Source: Cryptomeria japonica (taxonomy: Eukaryota > Streptophyta > Pinopsida > Cupressales > Cupressaceae). Taken from it: a stretch of DNA of 64,000 nt. Positions 9,585-20,548 of the stretch are shown piece by piece; position 1 is the stretch's first letter; every line of letters starts with the position of its first letter. The notes under the pieces were generated by a model, which had not been told where the DNA came from, ran no database searches, and saw only the letters and a program-made list of their open reading frames with translations. The position numbers and the translations under genes were made by a program. The stretch covers positions 612,123,755 through 612,187,754 of the forward strand of contig NC_081409.1 in the NCBI RefSeq assembly GCF_030272615.1, read 5' to 3'.

Positions 9585-12092
9585 ATGCCTGTTGAGACAA
9601 GATCAAAATCTAAAAAGATGGGTGAACCAATGTATCAACCCATGGACAACATATCAAATTCACAATTTCAAACCAGTCAAACAACACAAATTGAAAGTTC
9701 ATCAAACACATCACTACCACCATATGGAATGGTTCAACTTGGACCACCTCCATTATATGAACCAGTGTTTGTACCTATGAAACCAGGACATGGGAGTGTT
9801 CCACCAACTCCAAGAGGAAATGCACCTTTCGATTGGAATCAACCAAACTTGCAACATGAAATACAAACATTGTATGAAGAACAAACTCTCTCACAAGGAT
9901 TTGGTTCAAATCAAGGCATTCAGCAAGAAACAAATCCAAATATTTTACCAGATTCTTCATCAGATTTCGATGTCTCTGATGATGTTGTTATGTTCCTTAA
10001 GGATCCAAAGTTGACAAAAAAGATGGATAAATTCTTGAATAAGGTCTTTAAGAGGTTCCCACAAAAATATCTTGACATGATGAGTAATGTGACCTCCTCA
10101 AGTAAGCAAACTAATGTGCAAAAACAACAAGGTGGTGATTTGTTAGGTTTCTCTCCGCATCCAAATGAAGAACATGTGCAACAAGAAACCCAACCCACCT
10201 TGATGAGTAAACGTGCTTCAAAGGCATTGACAGTGACTATTCCTCAAAAGTCCACATTCAAAATAATAAACAATCCATTGTTTAATGCAACACCTTTAAC
10301 ACCAGATCAAATGAAGGCCACACAAATGTTGATGACAGGTGTCCCTCAACAAGAAGTGATTCCTTGAATACCAAAAAGTGGACCCAAATCTAAGATGCAA
10401 GAAAGCTTTACGATTGGAATGTCTGATCTTACAAATGTTCAAATTGCCTTTCCTTCATGCCAAAGCATTAATCCCTTGCCAAAATCCCCCATGCATATTC
10501 AAAGTCCAACTCCATGTCAAGAGGATAGTTTAGAGCATGAAGAAATGTGTCTTGAAATAGATCAAGATCAAGATCCCAAAACCTTATCATCCCATCCAAT
10601 TGCTGACCAGGACCCCATCTTCCCACACATTCATAATGATCCTCCTATCACTATCCATTCTATCCAAGAGAACAACACCTTTTCAAGTCCTATTGACACT
10701 CCATTCTCCGAGCAAGATCAAGATATCTTAGTCCATCCAATCCCAAATGATCCCCTTCCATTTCACAAACACAATGTCCTTTCAAATCCCATTGACATTC
10801 CACTTTCTAAGAAAGATCAAGATATCCCTTACATCCTTTCCCATGATCTTCCTCCTTGTCAAGATCAAATCATTCCTTCAGATCCTCCACAAGATCCACT
10901 TGTTCCTCCATCTCCTTGTCCTAATCTCATTTCTTTTGATGATCCCATTATTTCTCCCATTCCATCTCTTGAAGAGCCTGTCATTGAACCATGTCCACTA
11001 CACAATTCTAGTCCCCCTCATGATCCTAATCCACTTCATGATTCTAATGTGTTAGTGCAAGATGTTCATGAACCCTCGACATGCATAATGGGTTCTTCCA
11101 CTTTGGTCCAATCCGATCCATTTCAAGATCTCATTATTTCTCTCATATCATATCCACCTCATAATGGAATCGCGTTTTCTTCCCAAAGAAAAGAGTATCC
11201 TACAAGTCAAGATATTCATAAAGGCAAAGGGGTAGATCTCCATAAGCAAGCATCCCTTCATGTGAAAGAGTATACTAATGTTCATGGCTACAGAGCTCAC
11301 ACTCAAGGCGTGGGTATCCCTTCAAAGTCAAAATCCAAATGTCCACCTTCCCCATCATCACTTCCATCCATCTTAGGTCCTTATATCCCTCCATCTCCTA
11401 TGCAAGGTCAGCAAAGGCACACATCTTGGAGAACCTTCCATCCATCCCATAGGCCTCCATATCATTCCCATCCACATCGACATTCATTCCCTCTTCCAAG
11501 CAACTTGGATGCCAAGTATAAAAGTCAGAAGTCTAAAAATCCACATGTATTCAAGGATCAACATGTCCAATATAATCGACATGTCAAAGCAAAGAACAAT
11601 ATGATCTATAAAGGAAAAGAAATATCCAAAAGGCCACAAAGGCCCACTGAGCAAAATAAAGCAAAGTCAAAATATATATGGGTTCCTAAATCCCTTGTGC
11701 AAGCAATGCACTCCAAGGAATCACAAAAGCATGAAAAATCAAAAACCATGTGGATCCCTAAGCGGCTCCTTGAAGCACAGAAGCCTAAAGAAACATCCAA
11801 CTTGGCATCCAAAATTGCTATTCCTCCATCCAAACCTTCCAAGTCTGTTCCTCCATCACCTTCTTCATCCATTTTGGGCCCTTATGTCCCAAAATCCATA
11901 GCCTTTCCTTCGTCAAAATATGAATATACAAAATACGTCTTTTCTCGATCAGTCCATCACCCCTCAAGGTGTGTGCCAATGTCGATCTTGCCTTCATTTC
12001 CATCCACTAAAACCCAATTCTTCCAGTACCCTATCCATTATCCAATGCATATTTTCCATCCTTCCATCCCTCTGGTCCAATCCTTTGCATAA
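9585..12092 (+). CDS. Element B long frame, 835 codons with one internal TGA; unknown Pro/Ser/His-rich protein
   Basis: From ATG at 9585 the frame runs 260 codons to TGA (10365-10367), then continues in the same frame through ATG 10395 to the stop at 12090-12092; there is no frameshift. Part 1 starts MPVETRSKSKKMGEP, is rich in Gln, Asn and Pro, and has an acidic patch SSDFDVSDD and a basic-hydrophobic KKMDKFLNKVFKRFPQKYLD. Part 2 (565 codons) is rich in Pro, Ser, His and Asp with loosely repeated DQDP/HDPN/PPSP phrases and a Lys-rich segment (KSKYIWVPKSLVQ, KTMWIPKRLLEA form a repeat). I recognise no domain. By position it replaces gag-pol. The single TGA may be a CGA-to-TGA mutation or a readthrough site. 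It could be a nucleic-acid-binding packaging protein, but that is only inference. Confidence 0.65.
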
Positions 12093-12453
12093 ATCCTCAC
12101 CTTAGTTTCATCTCATTTTCCATGTCCTTATCCTACCAACGTCTTTGAGCATACTTTTAAAGGTCATGGTCCATTTTTTTCAAGGCTACTATCCAATCAA
12201 AAAGACGCTTGAGTCCTTCTTCCATCCCCTGTCATGTGTCCATCTTCTATTGAAAAAGTCAAAAAAAAAAAAAAAAAAAAAGTCATAAAAAAAGGACAAA
12301 GAAAAAAAAAAAGTAAAGCAAAAATAATTCGTCCACTGGTGAAAACCTGGCAAACAGGCACCTTGGGCAAGTACCGTGATGAAAACCTGGCAAACAGGCG
12401 TCATGCGTAATTTATGAACTTCTTGCACGCCACACTTGGGGGCAGATTTCCTC

Positions 12454-12570
12454 CTTCATATCCTATTGCCCTTCACTATCCTATCATACCATGTCATTAC
12501 CCTTCATATCCTATTGCCCTTCATTATCCTATCATACCATGTCATTACCCTTCATATCTTATTGTCCCTC
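12454..12570 (+). repeat. 48-bp tandem repeat, about 2.4 copies
   Basis: Units starting cttcatatcctattgccctt begin at 12454, 12502 and 12550. They differ by one or two bases, and the third copy is partial. Confidence 0.85.
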
Positions 12571-13103
12571 ATGTCCAGTTTCCCTTTCCACCTTTGATCT
12601 TGACAAGGCTGACGATCGTCATGAGCATCACGCATCTTGTTTGCAGCTTTTAGTCCATCATAGCTTTTGGTATTTATCCATTTGCTTATTACAACCTTTC
12701 ATCCATATTCCCTAGCTTATTGCAACTTTCTGCCACTATCCCTTAGCCAATCCCGACCTTCAGTCCATGTCCCTTATCCATTATTGGTCTTGCTTATCCT
12801 ATCCATATTTTGTCACTATCCATACACTCTTTCTGTCCCTTGATCTTGATCTGACATAAGGACGCAAAATTTAAACATGGTTTCAAACACCTCTTGACAT
12901 GTCCCTCATGCCATGTTCCTACTCTACATTGTCATATCCAGTCTCTTGTCCCATCACGCCATAGTCCTTGGAAATTGCATCCGTATTGTCTCCATGATCA
13001 AAGGCCTTTGTCTTCCCTCTATCCACCATCATTTCCGCAAGCCTATTTATTCACCTGTCATATTCCTTGCCTTGCTAGACACTGGGGGCAAAGTCATTAA
13101 AAA

Positions 13104-13345
13104 CTAAAATCATAAAAAATTAAAAAATGTCTTGGAAAAATTCTTAAAAAATTGAAAAATGTCCTGAAAAAATTCAAAAAAAAAATTGAAAAATGTCCTG
13201 AAAAAAGTCATAAAAATCAAATAATGTCCTGAAATAATCCAAAAAAATCGAATAATGTCTTGAAAAAATTAAAAAAAAATCGAAAAATGTCCTGAAATAA
13301 AACCAAAAAAATCATATAAAGTCCTGAAAAAAATGAACACAAAAA
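13104..13345 (+). repeat. A-rich degenerate tandem array
   Basis: Units of roughly 30-40 bp each contain aatgtc(c/t)tgaaa(a/t)aa followed by an A-rich spacer, repeated at least seven times. It lies in the 3' region of element B. No function can be read; it would transcribe into an unstructured A-rich RNA. Confidence 0.75.
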
Positions 13346-14226
13346 AATTATAAAACTCACAAAAACACGCATTTTGCAATAAAGTATTCCCTTTTGTGCA
13401 TAAGACAAATCACTAAGCCTACATCCAACGACTCGCAATTCATCATTGTGCTTTAATGAAATCACGCCTTAAACAGATGAACTCTTTCAATCAAACCAGA
13501 CATTCAAACTGATCAAAATTGTCATATCAATCGAACGTTACCATCAAAATCATTTGTCCTTGTTCTTATTATCATGGGTCTTATACAGGGTGTGGTATAC
13601 TCGAAACCAGACTGTGTCCTGTCTTAGACGGGATACCGCATTTCCTGAAACCAGATAGCATGATCATCCTATCAACACTTTCAACTTTTGATAATGAAGA
13701 TCAAGATGTTTGTTTGATTTGTTTGAATTTGCACATCTTATCTTTTTCTTGATTTATCTTTGGCTTTGATCATGTTCCTATGTTGCTCGATTATGTCACT
13801 GAGTGATTTAGAGCGACTGGGATGGCTCATGATCCTTTTCTTTTCTTGATTGTGATTGTTAATTTGTCTGTGATGTGTCTGTCTTTTGCACAAAGGGTTG
13901 CATTTCAGCTCTGGCCTTCCATGCCATGATGCTACGCATCCATTTTGCTATATTAAAATAAAGGTTCTCACCTACAAAGTGCATTACTGAAAGCAAGTTT
14001 TCTTCGTCTCTAACTATCCTCTGTCTCATTTCTTCTTACTAACATTTCTTCCGTCCGTCTTGGTAGTCCATTTGATCCTATCATTTTCTATCATTCTTAT
14101 CGATCAATTGGCCTCTTTTCTGCATGTTTCCGGCCAATTCCTCGAGGGGGCATGCATATGTCATTGTCAGTGTCTGGGGCATTTTCATTATTATTCTTTG
14201 AAACAACGCTTAAAATCGCATTGTCT

Positions 14227-14241
14227 CAAAGAGGGGCAAAA
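14227..14241 (+). promoter_or_regulatory. Element B polypurine tract
   Basis: caaagaggggcaaaa directly precedes the 3' LTR start tgtagacaccc. It is the expected plus-strand primer site of an LTR retrotransposon. Confidence 0.85.
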
Positions 14242-15515
14242 TGTAGACACCCAAAAATGGTCAACGCTTGCGAAGTCATACTTTAACATTTGCGCATTGC
14301 CTCATTTTAGGTTTTTGCGTCGCATTAACATTTCTCCTATGTCACGCACTTGGTCTTTATCATTTGCGAGCATCGAGTCTTTCTTCTACATTCTTCAGTT
14401 GTCTCGCTTTCGAATTTGGTCTTGTCGACAACAATCTTCAGTCATGATTTTGGTCGATCTTGTCAATCTCTTATCAACTTGTCAATCTCATCGTTTTACG
14501 ATCGATTTGTCATCGATCGTCGTCCTTCCCAATCGTGTCAATTTGGATCAATTTGTCATTGTTCTTCGTCAATTGGCACATTTATCAATCAATCAAATCA
14601 TTTGTCACATTGGTCCTTTGTTAAATCCAAAATCAAATCGAGTTGAGTCAATTATCTTTCATCAAGACCTAATTTGTCTTCTAGGGTTTCATGATTTAAT
14701 CATTTAACCTGGTTTGTCATTTCCTCCTTTAGGATTAATAAATTGTTTATTTATCCTAAGTCTTCTCATTGCAATTAAATGTTCATTTAATTGGCTAATT
14801 ATTCCTCTTTGTGAATTAATTAATAAATGACAAATTATTAATTAATTTACCTAATTCCTAATTTCCACCTATTTTCTAATTTGTCAAATTTAATTTCCAC
14901 CTAATTAACTTGTCTCTAGTTCTCCCTATTTTTGTGCTTCATGTGTCATACTCTTGACATAGCAAGATGTCATAAGGTCCTAGTTCTCTAACCATTGCAT
15001 TGGAAATATGTCATAATTCATGACATAGAAGGTGTCATAACCTTCTTCTTTTCACTCATCTTTCCCATTTTGAAATCAATTGCCTCTTATGTCAATTTAA
15101 TGCTAATCTTGTCATCTCTCCAATTTATCTATAAATTGGATGAATTTCTTCAATCAAAGCCCTTAAGCCTTGAATCCCTTGAATCTTGAATCCGAATTTT
15201 CTATCAAACTACCGAACTTACGCTTCTAGTACTCTTGAGCTTTTCATAAATCTTGCTTTCAATTGTATGTGCACTTGTAGGTGAGATCCACAAACCCATT
15301 GAAGAGGAAAGAACAACAATGGAGCCGCATGGAAGGAGTATTCAATTCTATATCTGGTTTGCATAATTTTTCATCTTTGAATGCTTTGTTTTCATATCTC
15401 TATTGAGTGTGCTTAGAATTAGGTTCATTTCAATGAGTGTTCTTTTGATTGAGTTATCATGTCTTGTGTTATGATTGATCTACTTGTTTTGATGATTCCT
15501 AATTTCTACGCTACA
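14242..15515 (+). repeat. Element B 3' LTR
   Basis: 1274 bp, the same length as the 5' LTR and near-identical. Differences seen by eye include gagtatc/gagcatc, catgcgt/catgtgt, aatcgcc/aattgcc and gagctgc/gagccgc, mostly transitions at CpG-like sites. Confidence 0.93.
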
Positions 15516-15655
15516 TGAATAAATGTTTTATTTATTTAATTTATCCTATTTCCTTTAGTAGTTAAATAAATCTTCATTTATTTAATTAATTCATTAGCCT
15601 TTTCTACCCATGACACATGTCATTCATATCTCAATTCCTACACTACCTACCCTCT
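15516..15655 (+). mobile_element. Right part of the decayed LTR that element B interrupted
   Basis: The A+T-rich aaataaat/tttatttattt style continues that of 5644-5782. It ends by about 15655, where sequence typical of the 3' tail of unit U begins (ttactacctaagtacatatc near 15665). Confidence 0.45.
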
Positions 15656-16039
15656 CATTATTTTTTTATTTACTACCTAAGTACATATCCTACCTTAAAG
15701 AAATCGCTCCTGATAAGGCTCATGCAATCACTTTAACATGGGGGCATACACTCTGCTCATACTTTCCTTCTTGTGATACTTAGAATTACTTAGTGAACTT
15801 TGTTTTGCTTTGTAATCTTTTGTATCCTTGCTTTCATGACTCATAGTAAAGGGAACTTTGCTACTTGTAGCCATGGTTCTCCCAATATCGATCTTCCCTT
15901 TTACTTTGTCAATCAAAGTAATAAGATCCTAAGTCCATTGGGGGCTTGCCACATCTTACCTCCTTAACATGGTAAAATGCTTTCAATCTTGTTTCCTTGA
16001 ACTTTACCAACAGTATTAGCATATGCTTATACTCCCGCT
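15656..16039 (+). other. 3' tail of a third, truncated U unit (U0)
   Basis: From the phrase ttactacctaagtacatatc onward this matches 42700-43064 and 59398-59755, the 3' non-coding tails of U1 and U2, and runs up to a PPT. It carries no gene. The rest of U0 is missing, so only its tail survives at the left end of the tandem array. Confidence 0.75.
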
Positions 16040-16054
16040 AAAGTGGGGGCTAAA
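16040..16054 (+). promoter_or_regulatory. Polypurine tract of U0
   Basis: aaagtgggggctaaa lies directly before LTR A2. Near-identical tracts precede the LTRs at 35405 and 43080. Confidence 0.85.
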
Positions 16055-17281
16055 TGTAGTATCATAAAATTATGACCTTAGCAATTTTTGACTACATTAG
16101 GGTCCTCACACATGCAAGTTTGAATCCTTCAGCCTGATCAGAGACTGGAGATTGCTCCGTCTGTAGAAACAACTTCTTCCTTGGCATTTGCATCACCTCG
16201 TCTGCACTCTTCCTTGGAGAAAGGCGTAGGACAGGGGCATGGCACTACTATCCCCCTTTGTATAGGGGCACGACGCCCTTGTCCTCCCTAGATAGGGGTG
16301 TGTCGCCCTTGTCCCTACACTATTTTGGGGTAGGGCCCTTCCTACGGTTGCATTGTTGGTTGTGCATCAGGCGGAAAACTCCCCCAATGTCAACCAGTGA
16401 TGAAATTCAGATCCACTAAAATATATTCAAGGGGGCATTCATCCTCTCATTGGCATAAGTTGCATAGTTTGAAGTTGGATAGATTCAAGCATTCAAGCAT
16501 TCAAACATTCTTTTCCCACATTGAACATTCTCAAGTCTCCCTTCAAGGCTAGGTGTTGCATTCAAGTCAAAGATTCAACCATTGAAAAGGAGATTGATTC
16601 CAATATTCAATTCCACCCAAGCACTTCTATCAACATTGCTACTACAACCTCCCTTGAGGTGATTTACAATTCAGTCTTTCATTTACATCTACTTGCAAGT
16701 ACTTTCTTTCATTACTTGGTTAATTCCAAAACTAGGGTTTGACCTAAACGCAAACCCCCAATCACAACCCATTTTCCTCTCTTTTTTATGTGTATATTGT
16801 AGGTGCGCATCTGTACTTTTGGATTCGGGATTCATTTGTAGAGGTAGAAAAACCCTTTTCATTTCACGGATTTTTTGGAGGACCATGTACATTCTCGCCA
16901 CAGTACAAGCAAATTTTCTTCAAATTCAAAGGGCGAGTTCATCTCGACATTTCACTGCCAGATCCATGTGCACAACTTCATCCCATATTCCGATCTCAAC
17001 TTATAATCAATTCTTTGTCACTTTTAAACTACATAATTCAATCTATTCCTTTCCATTTCCAACAAGGAAGAGGGGATCAACTTAACATTCCAAATTCATT
17101 TAGAATTCAATCTACCATCTTCATGTGGAAAGATTGAATCTAGTGAATTATCCTCTCCTCTTCCTAATGTAACATGGTGAAAAGTGTTTGAAGGGTAATC
17201 AATCGCAAAACTCTCATCTCTCTTTGAGGGAAAGGGTAGTTTCCTTCTTGATCTATCATTCACCATTTTTCCACCATTACA
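16055..17281 (+). repeat. LTR A2, shared between U0 and U1
   Basis: This is a TGTAGTATCATAAAA...CCACCATTACA LTR of 1227 bp. It has a PPT on its left and a PBS on its right, so it is at once the 3' LTR of U0 and the 5' LTR of U1. That arrangement indicates a tandem array rather than separate insertions. A GC-rich block at about 16220-16330 carries the repeated ggacaggggc/gcccttgtcc motif. Confidence 0.88.
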
Positions 17282-17284
17282 TTT

Positions 17285-17297
17285 TGGTGAACCTGAC
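17285..17297 (+). promoter_or_regulatory. U1 primer-binding site (tRNA-Trp type, diverged)
   Basis: tggtgaacctgac starts 3 bp after LTR A2. It differs from the element G/B site by one C/T change and loses complementarity after 13 bases (catcttgc instead of gtgaa). Confidence 0.7.
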
Positions 17298-18494
17298 ATC
17301 TTGCATGCTTTCCTTTGAACAAAATTGTATATTTTTCATTTACAAGTTTCAACTTTATGCAAACATAGCGGTTAAATCATTCAAAACCCTAGTTTTTAAT
17401 TTAAAATTGAACTTGTGATTTGTAAAAATTGCTCTTGGCTATCTTAGATCTGAAAATTGTTTTGATTGTCAAATTCAATTTCGTCATTGTCTTGTTCAAT
17501 TTGTAATTAAAATTTATAAAATTAAGAGGTTACTTGTTAAAACCCCAATTTTCAAAAAATCATATTGAACTTGTGCAAAAATTGGATTTTCATTTAATTT
17601 TTCAGATTTCTGATTGTTCTCAGATTTGTCTTCAATACTACAATTCAAATTTCCAATTTCCCCCCTTTTTCCCAAAATTCAAATTTCAAAATTAAGTGGT
17701 TAGGTCATCAAACCCTAATTTTTAAAATTAATTGGATTTTGTGTGAATTTAAAATCAATTTCATTTACATTCAGATTTCTAAACATTTTCCAAGATGTCC
17801 CTATCCATTAGATTTGACCCTTTTCAAAATTGCAATTCAATTCCCCTTTTTCTTCAAAATCCTAATAGGGTCCTATTTTCACATTTACGCCTTCATTTCA
17901 CCCATCTAGAGATCATAAAAGTCGCCAATTTTTGGGGGTTAGCTTTAAAATCATCGTAATATCCATCCCTGAAAAATTCAACAAAAGTTGGTTGGACCAT
18001 GTGCGTTCCCGCCACAGTCCTTGGCTTTTTTCTCGAAATTTCGGGAGATTGTTATGAATGTATTTACTAGCCTAAATCTGGAAGATTGGCTAATTTTATT
18101 GATTTTTGATCCCTCTAGAATTGAAAATATCTCCAGAATTCAACATTTCAAATTTCAAGAAATTTTTTAAAATTAAGAGGTTAATTATAGTTTGCCTTTA
18201 TTTTAAAAATTCTAATTTTAAAATTAAGTGGTATTCCCTTGGCCCTAATTTTAAAATTCCAATTTCCTTTCATTTTTGGAAATTGTGTCATTCCATTCTT
18301 CCAACAAAGTTCAAATTGTGTAATCATTATTTTCTTAAATTTTGTATTACTCAATTTTGTATGCTTTGTTCTACAATTCAAAATTCAATTTTTCCCTCTA
18401 GTGCATGATTTTTACCGCTACTAGTCCTACCTATCCTATCCCCATTAGAGGAATCATTACAATTAAGGCTTCCCAAGGTTTAATTACTGAAGAG
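17298..18494 (+). other. U1 leader, no gene seen
   Basis: About 1.2 kb of A+T-rich leader matches 45709-46906 in U2 closely. Repeated phrases such as aaaattaagtggttaggtc and aaaccctaatttt occur. No convincing reading frame is present. Confidence 0.6.
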
Positions 18495-20029
18495 ATGGAG
18501 CCTAATTTGGGTGACTTCTTAATAAGGATCATGCTAATTTTTCCCATCCTAATCATGTGCCTATTCACCCCATTAATGGATCCCATGATGAAGAAGAAGC
18601 TTTAAGTAGGGCTTCTTTAGATCAACTTTCTACATTGGACAATCAATTTGATAGCTTTCAACAATGGATGTCCAAAGAATACCCCAATAGTGAAGCTCTT
18701 CCATTAATTGTAGGTCTTAAGCACATACTTCAAAGTGATAGGAATGGAATTCATATATTGTGTGGCATTGCACATATTGTTAATTCTAATATCATGTATA
18801 TCAAGAGTTGTGCCAAAATCCTAGGTTATTCACAACCTTCAACACAAGTCAATTCTCCAGTTTCTTTGACTACTCCTATTACTAGTTTTCCTACTTTTAC
18901 ATCCAACATCATGGCTAAATCAACTCAAAATGTCATCCCTAAAACAATTGGTGATGGGGGAAATCCCTCTTCTTCATTTAATCCTCCATCTTTAACCATG
19001 TCTTCCATGAGTGTTTCTACTATTCCTCAACCAATCAGTGTGACACAAGGGGGAAATTCCTTCCATAACTTTATTCCTCCTATAAGTGTCCCTTTTCCTA
19101 CCCAATCATCACCAATGCCTACTTATCATAATTTCCCACCACCTTATTCTCATTCCATGCCTTCTTTTAATAACATCACACCACCTTCTCAATCACCTAT
19201 GTCTAACATCAATTCTTCTACCGAAATGACAATTAATAATCTTGCTCAAATTGTGTCTTCCTTATAAAAACAAATTGCTTCCATGAGTCAATCCAAGTTT
19301 AGTGTGCCCACCTTTGATGATGTAAGCCCACTTTCTCTTGATATTATTAGATTTGTGCCACCTAAACATGTTGAGATCCCTCAATTGGAACTCTATAATG
19401 GAAAAGGTGATTCTCTTACGTGTGTCAAAACATTTCAAACCTTGTGTACTGATTTTGCTTATGATCAACGATTGCTAGCAAAATTATTTACAAGAACACT
19501 AAGAGATATGGCTTTACAATGGTATTTCTCTTTTCCTTCTTAGTCTATCACTTCCTTTGAACAACTAGCAAATGCTTTCATTCAACAATTTCAAAACAAC
19601 ATTGGTCCTAAAATCGCTTTGACTGATTTAATGGATTGTAAACAAGGTGTTAAAGAAAAAGTGACCGATTTCATTGGTAGATATAAGCATTTGTATGATA
19701 AAATTTATTTTCATGTACCTGATAATGATATTCAAATAATTTTCATTTCTAATTTGCAAAAAGATATCAGGGAAAAGCTTCTTTTGTCCGAGTTTACTTC
19801 ATTTCTGCAATTGTGCACAACACTCCACAATTATCAATTGGTTGTGAGTCAAATGGAGAAATCCACTCCTATTTCTCTGGGTGATAAGGGGGAGAGTGTT
19901 CAACAACCATTTGAGAAGTTCAAACCAACAAAAATCTTCATCAAGTTCAATGATCCAATCAACAACAACAATGTGAATGCTACAACAGGTGTGCCTTCTA
20001 TTTCTATTTTTTTCCAAAGAGAAAGATAG
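18495..20029 (+). pseudogene. U1 gag (Tat-like), frameshifted
   Basis: Gag forms the cytoplasmic particle of the element. The start chosen is ATG 18495 (MEPN) because U2 has the same start. A one-base loss near 18519 (ttcttaataagg against ttctttaataagg in U2) shifts U1, and the frame resumes as PIHPINGSHDEEEAL. A Ser/Thr/Pro-rich middle is followed by a retrotransposon gag capsid region: HVEIPQLELYNGKGDSLTCV, then LFTRTLRDMALQWYF, FIQQFQNNIGPK and IGRYKHLY. There are stops at 19264 and 19541. A TAG at 20027-20029 (QRER*FTPLNES) also occurs in U2. Unlike element G, this unit has no RT. Confidence 0.8.
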
Positions 20030-20548
20030 TTTACTCCTTTGAATGAATCTTTACATAGTATTATGTCTCAGTTGTTGCATAAATTTTTTATCATACTTCC
20101 TCCAATAAAACAAATTGATCCTTCCAAAATTTCATCTCCTTATTTTGATAACAATTCCTTTTGTCAATTTCATCGTCAACCTAGTCATGATAATGAAAAA
20201 TATTTTGCATTGAAAAATAAGGTTCAAGAATTGATTAATAATAATACTATATCTATGGTAGGTGGGAATAATAAAGGGAATAAATCAGTAGCTCCTCCTA
20301 ATCAAAATCTTAAGATTTTCATTGATCCCTTGCCATCTCATACCTCTAACATTATTGAGATTGTGCCTAATTCTCTCTCTTTTGAAGAATTCACCTCTAT
20401 GGCTCCAAACTTGGTTAATATGGTAGAAACACAGGATACACCTAAGGATCCTTGTATTAAATTTGACCCTAGCGAGACCATTAGAGCACCCAATGGCCCG
20501 TTATACATAGTGGTGAAGGTAAGGATATCCCTTGTCGTGGTGCCCTGA
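20030..20548 (+). pseudogene. U1 gag tail with Cys/His motif
   Basis: The same frame continues past the TAG as FTPLNESLHSIMSQLL. It includes CQFHRQPSHDNEKYFALKNK, the Tat-style nucleocapsid motif (CxxH...H...C), in which the last Cys is Tyr in U1 but Cys in U2 (KKCFALKNK). The Val/Leu-rich KVQELI tail is typical of these gags. The frame ends early at 20548 because a base is lost relative to U2 (gtgaaggtaaggat against gtgaaggttaaggat). Confidence 0.75.

Larger units (their letters stand above)
12093..14226 (+). other. Element B 3' region, repeat-rich and non-coding
   Basis: No family-matching frame is seen between the stop of the long frame and the PPT. It contains A-rich tracts (about 12247-12330), a 22-bp motif gaaaacctggcaaacaggc repeated 40 bp apart (12339-12400), a 48-bp tandem repeat (12454-12570) and an A-rich array of aaaatgtcctgaaaaaa units (13104-13345). 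Confidence 0.6.
5783..15515 (+). mobile_element. Element B: complete pol-less LTR retrotransposon with Trp-tRNA primer site
   Basis: The whole element is present: 5' LTR 5783-7056, PBS 7062-7079, long leader, a coding frame 9585-12092, a repeat-rich 3' region, PPT 14227-14241 and 3' LTR 14242-15515. Both LTRs are 1274 bp and differ at about ten positions by eye, mostly transitions, so it is recent. Flanks are tgtat (5778-5782) and tgaat (15516-15520), probably a target duplication with one change. No protease, RT, RNase H or integrase motif can be read in any frame, so it must borrow pol. LTR start (TGTAG) and primer site match elements G and U, which suggests a Tat-like satellite. Confidence 0.9.

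Noticed and set aside
13104-13345. Regularly spaced repeats suggesting a CRISPR-like array
   Set aside because: Units and spacers are both A-rich and variable in length, no cas genes exist, and the context is a plant retrotransposon.
17587-18420. Short mirrored open frames on both strands of the U leaders
   Set aside because: They come from A+T-rich near-palindromic text (aaaattaag, ttttaaaatt); starts and stops are not kept between U1 and U2.
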